14,727 nucleotides of DNA from NCBI GenBank assembly GCA_030428695.1, contig JAUIEM010000250.1, positions 1 to 14,727 of the forward strand, given 5' to 3'. This stretch comes from a bacterium (GTDB lineage: Bacteria; Planctomycetota; J058; JAJDCP01). Of this stretch, positions 1 through 5,676 are shown piece after piece. A program made the position numbers and the translations under genes. The notes beneath the pieces were generated by a model that was not told where the DNA came from, did not search any database, and saw nothing but the letters and a program-made list of their open reading frames with translations. The stretch's first letter is position 1. Each line of letters begins with the position of its first letter.

Positions 1-516
1 GAAGATCGTCGAGTTCGCGGTCACCCGGAAGCCAGCCGCCTTCGCCTTGCGGATCGCGTCGGTCGCCTTCTTGTACACGCCCTTGCGGCACACGACCTCG
101 TCGTGGCGCTCTTCGGTGCCGTCGATGTGCACGCTGAGGGTCAGGTAGGGGGAGGGGGTGTACAGGTGCAGCTTCTTCTCGAGCAGCACCGCGTTCGTGC
201 ACAGGTAGACGAAGCGCTTGCGCGCGACCAGGCCGCGGACCATCTCCGGCATCTGCGGGTGGATCAGCGGCTCGCCGCCGGCGATGGAGACCACCGGCGC
301 GCCGCATTCCTCCGCCGCCTTCCAGGCCTGCTCGGGGCTGACGTGGCGGTCGAGGATGTCCTTCGGGAACTGGATCTTGCCGCAGCCCTTGCACTCGAGG
401 TTGCAGCGGAACAGCGGCTCGAGCATCAGGACCAGGGGGAAGCGCTTCCGGCCCTTGAGCTTCTGCGCGAACATGTACTTCCCTACGGCGAGGGACTGGC
501 GCAACGAGAGGCTCAT
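1..516 (-). CDS. hpnH: Adenosyl-hopene transferase HpnH, radical SAM (3' end missing)
   Basis: The frame is open from the ATG at 516 to the window edge, giving the first 172 residues of a protein whose family is usually about 330-380 residues long. The radical SAM cluster motif CxxxCxxC is at Cys38, Cys42 and Cys45, inside the family-typical stretch LEPLFRCNLECKGCGKI. The SAM-contacting GGEP is at residues 80-83, after GAPVVSIA. The N-terminus with KLKGRKRFPLVLMLEP and the later YLCTNAVLLEKK also match HpnH as I know it. HpnH attaches the 5'-deoxyadenosyl group from SAM to diploptene, the first step in making the C35 side chain of extended hopanoids in the membrane. AAGGAG lies 6 nt before the ATG. 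A 5-bp GC stem (537-551) sits in the leader but has no U-tract. The gene follows the secreted-protein gene at 628-1140 by 111 bp, possibly on the same transcript. No other hopanoid gene is visible. Confidence 0.9.
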   Translation of the reverse strand, partial: MSLSLRQSLAVGKYMFAQKLKGRKRFPLVLMLEPLFRCNLECKGCGKIQFPKDILDRHVSPEQAWKAAEECGAPVVSIAGGEPLIHPQMPEMVRGLVARKRFVYLCTNAVLLEKKLHLYTPSPYLTLSVHIDGTEERHDEVVCRKGVYKKATDAIRKAKAAGFRVTANSTIF

Positions 517-627
517 CGCGACTCCTTCAATACAGCGGGCCGACGCGGCCCCGGGAGGGGATCGGCTTCCCCGTATGGCGTGGTGGCGGGCACGGACCGC
601 GGTCGGCGCCCGGTGAGGGGGGACCGC

Positions 628-1140
628 TCAGGGGCGGCGGTTCCGGCGATGGTCCTCGAAGAACCGCTCGCGGGGCGTCTCGACCTCGTCGACGACCAGG
701 ATGTGCCAGGGCTTGTTGACCTCGGTGTCGCGGGAGGCTTCGCGCTCGCCCCACAGCTCGGCCTGCACGACGGTCCCGCGGATCGCGAGCAGCGGCGGGC
801 GGCGGTCGTAGCGGATCGAGCCGTCGTCGTTGCGCAGCTTCTTGCTGTCGGCGAAGATGCTGCGGACGCGCTCGATCGCGACGGAGTTGTCCTTCGAGAC
901 GACGCAGGTGAAGTGTGCGGTGTCGAAACGCCAGTAGTCATCGATCGGCAGCTTGCGGAAGTTGGGGTGCAGCTCGTCGTCATTCTCCCAGACCTGTACG
1001 ATCTGATCGACGACGAAGACCTGTTCGTCGCTGTGCTGGTCGATGGTCCGCAGCAGGTCGTCGGCGTGGAAGAACTGCCACGCCCCGGCGGAGCCGCACA
1101 GAAGAGCCAGAATCAACGCACCCGTGGTCGCCCGTTTCAT
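628..1140 (-). CDS. Secreted small protein of unknown function (OB-like?)
   Basis: This encodes 170 residues. The N-terminus KRATTGALILALLCGSAGAW is a classic signal peptide (basic start, hydrophobic core, small residues before a probable cut near residue 20), so the mature protein of about 150 residues is probably periplasmic or outside the cell. No lipobox cysteine is seen. The mature part is rich in beta-prone stretches (EQVFVVDQIVQVWE, RFDTAHFTCVVS, LLAIRGTVVQAELWG, WHILVVDEVE). The pattern 'IRGTVV...ELWG...ILVVDEVE' suggests a small beta-barrel such as an OB fold, but this is only a guess from the strand pattern. I do not recognise a named family. The start at 1140 is well supported: AAAGGTG lies 7 nt upstream and the best promoter of the window lies just before it. 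It is the first gene before hpnH on this strand and could share its transcript. Its C-terminal tail is highly basic. Confidence 0.8.
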   Translation of the reverse strand: MKRATTGALILALLCGSAGAWQFFHADDLLRTIDQHSDEQVFVVDQIVQVWENDDELHPNFRKLPIDDYWRFDTAHFTCVVSKDNSVAIERVRSIFADSKKLRNDDGSIRYDRRPPLLAIRGTVVQAELWGEREASRDTEVNKPWHILVVDEVETPRERFFEDHRRNRRP

Positions 1141-1172
1141 GTATCGGCACCTTTCACACGCAGGTTTGCGGT

Positions 1173-1200
1173 ATTATAGAAATGGACCCCCGGAAGTCAA
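1173..1200 (-). promoter_or_regulatory. Near-consensus sigma-70 promoter for the 628-1140 gene
   Basis: Read on the minus strand: -35 TTGACT (1195-1200), a 16-bp spacer, and a perfect -10 TATAAT (1173-1178). The predicted start is near 1166, giving a leader of about 26 nt that contains the AAAGGTG ribosome site. It is an AT-rich island in a very GC-rich region and is the closest match to the sigma-70 consensus in the window. Confidence 0.8.
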
Positions 1201-1426
1201 GAATATCCACGATCCGCGCCCTTTCACGTCGGCGGAAAATCTACCCGTTTGCTTCACCGGGACTCCTGCTGCGGACCCGGATGCCGCAGATCTCGTGCAC
1301 GTCGAGCCCCCTGCGCTGCGCGCCAGCGCTGCATGGGCCCCGCTGCTCGAGGACCCGAAACGCCCGATCTCAAGCGGCCTCCGGGCCCTCGCGACGGAGC
1401 CCCGGCGAGTCAGCCGGGATCAACCC

Positions 1427-2194
1427 GTGAACCTTCTACCGGTCGGCGCCACCGCAGTCCGCCGCGCCGAGCGCCGCCACGCCGACCGGCTGCGCCTCGG
1501 CGTCCACGGCCCGTTGCACCAGCGGCTGGTCGCCGGCGGCGCGTGCTTCCTGCGGACCGGGACGGAGGGCTACGCGCGGGCCTGCGGTCCAGAGGGTCCC
1601 GCGGACGCCGTCGCCGCCCTCGCCCCGGGCCACGACCTGGCCGGCTGGCGTGAGGCCCTGGCCGCCGCCGGCTTCGCCCGCGTCCTGGTGCGCGAGGACG
1701 ACGCGCCCCTCGGGGACCTGGCGGAGGGCGAGCCCTTCGCCGACTACTTCTTCGCCGCCCCCGACCAGGGCCCGCCTCCCGCGCTTCCCCCGGCTCCCCT
1801 GACGCCGATCGACGCCGCGACGGCCGACGAGGCGGCGGCCCTGATCGCGGCGACCGACCCGACCCTCGGGGGCTCGCCCGGCCTCTCGGCCGCGCGCCTG
1901 CTCGCGGGCGAGCCCGGCCGCGAGCGCTGGCAGCTGCGCGAAGGCGGCCGGCTGCGTGCGGTCGGCTGCCGGCTGCTCGGCGCGGAGGGCTACGACGACA
2001 CCGAGGTGATCGTGCCGCCAGGGCAGCGCTGCGAGGGCGTGGGCAGCCGCGTGCTCGCGGCCCTGATCGCCCGCAGCCGGGCGTGCGGGCGCGGGGTGAT
2101 CAGCGGCATCCGCGCCGATCACGGGGCCTCCCGGAGGATGGCGTACAAGGCCGGCCTGCGCGCGTACTGCGCGCTGCGCTGGGGCCGGATTTGA
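1427..2194 (+). CDS. GNAT-family N-acetyltransferase with extra N-terminal region
   Basis: From the GTG at 1427 this gives 255 residues. The C-terminal part (about 128-255) carries GNAT features: a strand ending in VIVPPG, the acetyl-CoA pyrophosphate loop Q-R-C-E-G-V-G (Q/R-x-x-G-x-G type) followed by helix SRVLAALIARSRA, and the late motif GASRRMAYKAGLRAY that corresponds to the usual N..S...Y...GF. The first 120 or so residues match no motif I recognise but could be a degenerate second GNAT half (AGWREALAAAGFARVLVRED resembles a GNAT ending). A proline-rich linker (about 113-125) separates the two. The substrate cannot be read from the sequence. The start is uncertain: there is no clear Shine-Dalgarno, and the frame stays open far upstream of 1427, but that upstream translation looks non-coding. 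The opposite strand is also open here but is a low-complexity shadow. The gene stands alone, divergent from 628-1140. Confidence 0.65.
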   Translation: MNLLPVGATAVRRAERRHADRLRLGVHGPLHQRLVAGGACFLRTGTEGYARACGPEGPADAVAALAPGHDLAGWREALAAAGFARVLVREDDAPLGDLAEGEPFADYFFAAPDQGPPPALPPAPLTPIDAATADEAAALIAATDPTLGGSPGLSAARLLAGEPGRERWQLREGGRLRAVGCRLLGAEGYDDTEVIVPPGQRCEGVGSRVLAALIARSRACGRGVISGIRADHGASRRMAYKAGLRAYCALRWGRI

Positions 2195-2219
2195 CGGCCG
2201 CCGCACGCCGGGCTAAGGT
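2191..2219 (+). promoter_or_regulatory. Candidate promoter for the pseudopilin operon
   Basis: TTGACG (2191-2196, five of six matches to the -35 consensus), a 17-bp spacer, and TAAGGT (2214-2219, which keeps the key T-A-...-T positions of the -10). The -35 overlaps the stop codon of the upstream acetyltransferase gene. The predicted start near 2226 falls at the base of the hairpin at 2226-2241. This is motif reading only. Confidence 0.45.
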
Positions 2220-2225
2220 GTTAGG

Positions 2226-2241
2226 CGGCCCACCCGGGCCG
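2226..2241 (+). other. Short GC hairpin abutting the pseudopilin ribosome site
   Basis: CGGCCC (2226-2231), a 4-base ACCC loop and GGGCCG (2236-2241) form a perfect 6-bp stem. Its last base is the first base of the Shine-Dalgarno GAGGAG (2241-2246) of the gene starting at 2252. No U-tract follows, so it is not a standard terminator. It would lie at the extreme 5' end of an mRNA from the 2191-2219 promoter. Any effect on stability or ribosome access is inference. Confidence 0.35.
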
Positions 2242-2251
2242 AGGAGCGAGC

Positions 2252-2770
2252 ATGGACCGACGCGGCGTCACCCTGACCGAGCTGCTGGTCGCGATCATCA
2301 TCATCGCGATCCTCAGCGTCGTGATCGCGACGAGCATGACGCGGGCGACCGAAGGGGCGACCCGCGCGCAGCTGCTCGACTACGCCGACAAGGTGACGAC
2401 GGCGCTGAAGTCGGCGCGTGCGCTGCAGCCGACCGACAACACCGGCGTGCCGGACCTCGACACTCCCATGGCGGGCTGGAACCCGAACAACGCTCCCGAT
2501 CCGACCTTCTGGGAGAAGTACCTCGAGCTCGGCGACGTGCAGAAGGTGCTCGACAACCGCGCGCAGTTCGGCTTCATCGCCGGTCCTCCGGGCACCTGGG
2601 GAGCGCCCTGGGACGCCCATCCCGGCCCGGCCGCCACGGACTTCGTGCCGCCGAAGGGCACGGTGATGCCCGAGAAGATCTTCCTGATCGACGACCCGTT
2701 CTTCGTCAACTTCGCCAACTCGGCCACCCACCACAAGTACGCCGGCCAGGTTCCGTACCATCCGCCGTAG
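2252..2770 (+). CDS. Pseudopilin-like protein A (type IV/II prepilin leader)
   Basis: This encodes 172 residues. A short basic leader MDRRG is followed by VTLTE and a long hydrophobic helix (LLVAIIIIAILSVVIATSM), the class-III signal cut by prepilin peptidase between Gly5 and Val6, with the conserved Glu at +5. The residues after the helix (about 30-60) are helical and polar, as in the pilin N-terminal stem. The globular part has GWNPNNAPDPTFWEKY and ends VPYHPP. It is homologous over its whole length to the next gene. Such subunits join pilus or type II secretion pseudopili, or stay as membrane-anchored single-helix proteins. No secretin, ATPase or prepilin peptidase is in the window, so the machine it serves is unknown. 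The Shine-Dalgarno GAGGAG lies 5 nt before the ATG. It is the first gene of a likely three-gene operon, with 10 bp to the next. Confidence 0.85.
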   Translation: MDRRGVTLTELLVAIIIIAILSVVIATSMTRATEGATRAQLLDYADKVTTALKSARALQPTDNTGVPDLDTPMAGWNPNNAPDPTFWEKYLELGDVQKVLDNRAQFGFIAGPPGTWGAPWDAHPGPAATDFVPPKGTVMPEKIFLIDDPFFVNFANSATHHKYAGQVPYHPP

Positions 2771-2780
2771 AGGAGGGGAC

Positions 2781-3320
2781 ATGCAAGTGGTCTCCCGTGG
2801 CCGCTGCCTTCGCGGGGTCACCCTCACCGAGCTCCTGATCACGATCATCATCATCGCGATCCTGAGCGTCGTGGTCGCGACCAACCTCAGCACCGGCACC
2901 GATGCGGCCAAGAAGGCTCAGCTGCAGGCGATGGCCGGCGAGGTCACCTCGGCGTTGAAGTCCGCCTACGCGAACAAACCTACCGCGAACAACGGGGTTC
3001 CGGAGATCGGGCTGCCCGGGTGGAACGGCGGGAACGCGCCGGATCCGACCTACTGGGAGTACTACATGGAAGAGGGCGCGGTCGCGCGCGTGCTCGCCCA
3101 GCGCGACAAGTTCGGCTTCCTCGCGCCGTCCGGCGGCGACTGGAGCAACGTCCGCGCCCATCCGACCGCCGGCGGGCCGTCGTCCTTCACCATCCCGCTC
3201 GGGACCGACGTGCCCCTGCGGCTCTATCTGCAGGACGACGCGACCTTCACCGGCTGGAAGACCTCGCCGCCGGCCGGCATGCGCGCGTACGACGGCGTCC
3301 CCTACCACCCCTACCCCTGA
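2781..3320 (+). CDS. Pseudopilin-like protein B, paralogue of A
   Basis: This encodes 179 residues. A slightly longer leader (MQVVSRGRCLRG) precedes VTLTELL and a poly-Ile/Val helix, with predicted prepilin-peptidase cleavage after Gly12 and Glu at +5. The soluble part repeats the plan of protein A: VTSALKSA, NNGVPE, GWNGGNAPDPTYWEYYME, a V..VL..R..FGFLAP segment, GTDVP, DDATF, and the ending VPYHPYP against VPYHPP in A. The shared core beyond the conserved leader shows that the pair arose by gene duplication and is not merely similar at the prepilin signal. A strong AGGAGGGG lies just before the ATG, 10 bp after the stop of A. The hydrolase gene follows after 7 bp, so all three are probably co-transcribed. 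The function of the conserved NAPDPT-W-E segment is unknown to me. Confidence 0.85.
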   Translation: MQVVSRGRCLRGVTLTELLITIIIIAILSVVVATNLSTGTDAAKKAQLQAMAGEVTSALKSAYANKPTANNGVPEIGLPGWNGGNAPDPTYWEYYMEEGAVARVLAQRDKFGFLAPSGGDWSNVRAHPTAGGPSSFTIPLGTDVPLRLYLQDDATFTGWKTSPPAGMRAYDGVPYHPYP

Positions 3321-3327
3321 GGATGCG

Positions 3328-4005
3328 ATGGGCGTCTTTTTCGAGCAGCTCTCGCTCGGCCCGATGCAGAATTTCATCTACCTGATCGGCTGCGAGAAGA
3401 GCCGCGAGTGCCTGGTCGTCGATCCCGCCTGGGACACCGACGCCCTGCTCGAGAAGGCCGGGGCCGCCGGCTACTCGATCGTCGGGGCGCTGGTCAGCCA
3501 CTACCACCCCGACCACGTCGGCGGCTCCTTCTTCGGCTTCGAGGTCCCCGGCGGGGTCGCCGAGCTGCTCGGGAAGGTCCCCGAGGCGCGCATCCACGTG
3601 CAGCGGGATGAGGCCGACGGGCTGAAGAAGATCACCGGCATCGCGGACACCGACATGGTCCGCCACGACAGCGGCGACAAGGTCCAGGTCGGCGAGGTCG
3701 AGGTCACCCTGATCCACACCCCCGGGCACACCCCCGGCAGCCAGTGCTTCCTGGTCGACGGCCGCCTGGTCAGCGGGGACACCCTGTTCATCCAGGGCTG
3801 CGGCCGGGTCGACCTGCCCGGGGCCGACCCCGAGGCGATGTACCACAGCCTGACCGGGAAGCTCGCGCGCCTGCCGGCGGAGACGGTGCTCTACCCCGGC
3901 CACCACTACGACCCGCGGGCGAGCGCACCGCTCGGCGAGCTGCGGAAGACCAACCACTACCTCCAGGTGCCGGACCTCGCGACCTGGATGCGGATGATGG
4001 GGTAG
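3328..4005 (+). CDS. Metallo-beta-lactamase-fold hydrolase (glyoxalase II/ETHE1-like)
   Basis: This encodes 225 residues. The metal-binding motif HxHxDH is at His58, His60, Asp62 and His63 (SHYHPDHVGG). His134 lies in HTPGHTPGS, Asp151 in VSGDTLF and His192 in YPGHHYDP, so every metal ligand of the family is present. The segment GCGRVDLPGADPEAMYHSL is typical of the glyoxalase II / ETHE1 branch, which hydrolyses glutathione-type thioesters or oxidises persulfides. It lacks the long C-terminal substrate domain of classical glyoxalase II and no rhodanese domain is fused, so the substrate is open. There is no signal peptide, so it is probably cytoplasmic. GAGG lies shortly before the ATG, which starts 7 bp after the pseudopilin B stop. 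Its stop is only 4 bp from the convergent response regulator gene. The link to the pseudopilins is by position only. Confidence 0.85.
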   Translation: MGVFFEQLSLGPMQNFIYLIGCEKSRECLVVDPAWDTDALLEKAGAAGYSIVGALVSHYHPDHVGGSFFGFEVPGGVAELLGKVPEARIHVQRDEADGLKKITGIADTDMVRHDSGDKVQVGEVEVTLIHTPGHTPGSQCFLVDGRLVSGDTLFIQGCGRVDLPGADPEAMYHSLTGKLARLPAETVLYPGHHYDPRASAPLGELRKTNHYLQVPDLATWMRMMG

Positions 4006-4009
4006 AAGC

Positions 4010-4765
4010 TCAGTCGTTCCCGAGCTCGAGCTGGGCCTCGTCGTCGAAGCGGCGCGCCGCCTCGAGCAGGAGCTGGGCGGTGGTGCGCTTGACGCTGTCG
4101 TCCCCGCCGATCTCCTGCTCGACGAAGGAGAAGGTGCCGGCGGTCCAGGTCGCGAGCACGTAGATCGCCTCGGCGTCCCTGTCGCCCGCCAATGAGGCCC
4201 CGACCACGCGGCCCTCGCGCATACGGATGGTGCCGCTGACCGTGCCGTCGGTCAGGGTCAGCACGCCGGTCTTGCGCTCCATCTCGAGGATGTTGAGGAG
4301 GCTGCCGAGGCCGAGCAGCTGCATGTCGCCGGCGAAGCAGCCCCGCGATGGCGTGATCTCCGCCTCGGTCCGCACCAGGGCCTTCATGCGCTCGGCGCTC
4401 GCGAGCACGCGCCGCACGCGGAACACGATCTCCTCGCGGTGGACCGGCTTCTCGAGGAAGTCGTCGGCGCCGAGCTTGAAGCTCTGCAGGCGGTTGCGGG
4501 CGCGGTTCGCGGCGGTGAGGAAGATGACGGGGACCAGGGCGAGGCGCGGGCGGATGCGCAGCTGGCGGACGAAGCTGAAGCCGTCCATCACCGGCATCAT
4601 GATGTCGGTGATCACGAGGGAGGGCGTCCAGTCTTCGAGCATCCGCAGCGCGGCGATGCCGTGCTCGGCGGTTCGCACCTCGAAACCCTCGCTCTGCAGG
4701 ATGAACGAGAGGAGGTTGGCGACCATGTCGTCGTCGTCGACGATCAGGATGCTCGGGGTGTCCAT
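4010..4765 (-). CDS. Response regulator: receiver domain plus DUF4388 output
   Basis: This encodes 251 residues. The receiver domain spans about 4-122: acidic cluster DDDD at 10-13, phospho-acceptor Asp54 in VITDIMMPVMDG, Thr84 in VIFLTA, and Lys106-Pro107 in DFLEKP. All switch residues are intact, so it should be phosphorylated by a histidine kinase that is not in this window. Residues of about 144-245 match DUF4388 (PatA-type): GDMQLLGLGSLLNILEMERKTG, then LTLTDGTVSGTIRMREGRVVGA and AIYVLATWTAGTFSF. DUF4388 proteins are linked to gliding, motility and polarity systems in several phyla, but the biochemical role is poorly known. No DNA-binding domain is present, so output is probably by protein-protein contact. 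The ATG at 4765 is chosen because GAGGG lies 5 nt upstream and the homology begins at once. The upstream frame extension is non-coding in character. It is divergent from the HTH gene at 4914. Confidence 0.88.
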   Translation of the reverse strand: MDTPSILIVDDDDMVANLLSFILQSEGFEVRTAEHGIAALRMLEDWTPSLVITDIMMPVMDGFSFVRQLRIRPRLALVPVIFLTAANRARNRLQSFKLGADDFLEKPVHREEIVFRVRRVLASAERMKALVRTEAEITPSRGCFAGDMQLLGLGSLLNILEMERKTGVLTLTDGTVSGTIRMREGRVVGASLAGDRDAEAIYVLATWTAGTFSFVEQEIGGDDSVKRTTAQLLLEAARRFDDEAQLELGND

Positions 4766-4795
4766 CGGCGCCCTCGGTACCGCGCGCACCCTTCC

Positions 4796-4823
4796 GTTGT
4801 ACCACGTCCGCCGCCGCGGACAA
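4796..4823 (-). promoter_or_regulatory. Candidate promoter of the DUF4388 response regulator
   Basis: On the minus strand, TTGTCC (4818-4823, four of six) and TACAAC (4796-4801, four of six) are separated by 16 bp. This places the start about 25 nt upstream of the ATG at 4765. It is a moderate match in a GC-rich context. Confidence 0.35.
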
Positions 4824-4854
4824 AGCGGTTTGCTCGTCGAGTGCCCGGCCGTCT

Positions 4855-4883
4855 TTGCAGGAGTCCCCCGGGAAAGGTATCCT
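4855..4883 (+). promoter_or_regulatory. Weak candidate promoter for the HTH gene
   Basis: TTGCAG (4855-4860, three of six) and TATCCT (4878-4883, four of six) are separated by 17 bp, with the expected start near 4890 and the coding start at 4914. It lies back to back with the candidate for the response regulator, so the 148-bp divergent region may be a shared control region. Confidence 0.25.
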
Positions 4884-4913
4884 GCGCCCAGGTTCGAGCG
4901 GAAGAGGCGGAGC

Positions 4914-5669
4914 TTGTCGGATCCCAAAAGCATGTGCCAGGCCGTCTGCGCGCAGATCGTGCGACGGGTTCCCGACGCGGTCCTGTGCTGCGGCATCGAG
5001 CTGAGCAGCCAGCGCCTGGTCTACGTGCAGCCGAGCCGTCAGCCTTTCGAGCCCCGCTGGCTCGAGAAGATCGCCGAGACCGTGCAGGCGATGTTCAGCG
5101 GCAAGAAGGTCCGGCGCATGCAGAAGGTGATCGCGCGGAGCCTCACCACGGACCTGCCGGCGCCGACCGAGCTCTTCCTCAAGGGCGATGCGAACCTGTT
5201 CTTCATGAAGCGGCTGCCCGGCGAGGACGTCGTGATCCTGCTCGCGACCACCCGCGAGACCAACCAGGGGCTCGGCTGGATGGCGCTGCGCAACAGCGTC
5301 GACGACCTCGCGCTCGACAGCTCCGGGCGGATGCCGATCGCGACCGGGCGCATCGGCCTGTCGCGGCCGCGCTCCCCGACGCGGGTCAAGCGGCCCAAGC
5401 CGGCCCCGGAGGTGGTGCCGAGCCAGACCCTGAGCGACAGCAGCCGGCGGCGCCTCCCGGTGACCGGGCGGCCGCGTCTGCTCGGCCTCGGGCGGAACCT
5501 GCGGGCGGCCCGCATCGCGCGCGGCTTCTCGACCCGTGATCTGGCCGCCCGGCTCGGGGTCTCGCGTGAGGAGCTCGAGGCCTGGGAAAAGGGCCGCGCG
5601 GCGATCCCGAAGAAACACCGCGAGGCCCTGTGCGAGCTGCTTCCCGCCGCCCGCAAGCTGCTGTCCTGA
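4914..5669 (+). CDS. Roadblock-like N-terminal domain fused to C-terminal Xre HTH
   Basis: This gives 251 residues from a TTG start at 4914, chosen because GAGG lies 6 nt upstream; an ATG at 4932 would give 245 residues but has no ribosome site. The C-terminal 61 residues (191-251) are a Cro/C1 (Xre) helix-turn-helix: LRAARIARGFSTRDLAARLGVSREELEAWEKG, with the usual 'S...LA..LGVS...L..WE.G' spacing. Residues of about 8-130 alternate helix and strand (AVLCCGIELSSQRLVYV, WLEKIAETVQAMF, ELFLKGDANLFFMK, EDVVILLATTRETNQGLGWMALR). This order resembles the roadblock/LC7 fold of MglB-like regulators, but the assignment is inference. A basic, proline-rich linker joins the parts. The HTH predicts a cytoplasmic DNA-binding regulator, unusual in being C-terminal. 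It is divergent from the DUF4388 regulator and may act with it. The stop is 7 bp from the convergent VWA gene. Confidence 0.75.
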   Translation: MSDPKSMCQAVCAQIVRRVPDAVLCCGIELSSQRLVYVQPSRQPFEPRWLEKIAETVQAMFSGKKVRRMQKVIARSLTTDLPAPTELFLKGDANLFFMKRLPGEDVVILLATTRETNQGLGWMALRNSVDDLALDSSGRMPIATGRIGLSRPRSPTRVKRPKPAPEVVPSQTLSDSSRRRLPVTGRPRLLGLGRNLRAARIARGFSTRDLAARLGVSREELEAWEKGRAAIPKKHREALCELLPAARKLLS

Positions 5670-5676
5670 CCTCGAC

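Noticed and set aside
537..551. GGGCC-GACGC-GGCCC stem before hpnH as a terminator.
   Set aside because: The stem is only 5 bp and no U-tract follows on the minus strand. Such stems are common by chance at this GC content.
1043..1426. A longer N-terminus for the acetyltransferase, starting at 1043 or 1139.
   Set aside because: The extra residues run through the divergent promoter and the signal-peptide end of the minus-strand gene and resemble nothing. The GTG at 1427 gives a compact protein.
1201..1426. Searched for a riboswitch or small RNA gene in the divergent leader.
   Set aside because: I found no recognisable conserved box or strong extended stem. Nothing is supportable beyond the promoter at 1173-1200.
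3957..5618. 553-codon open frame on the minus strand covering the response regulator and HTH genes.
   Set aside because: It is out of frame with the receiver and DUF4388 motifs, has repetitive Arg/Ala/His composition and crosses two divergent genes.
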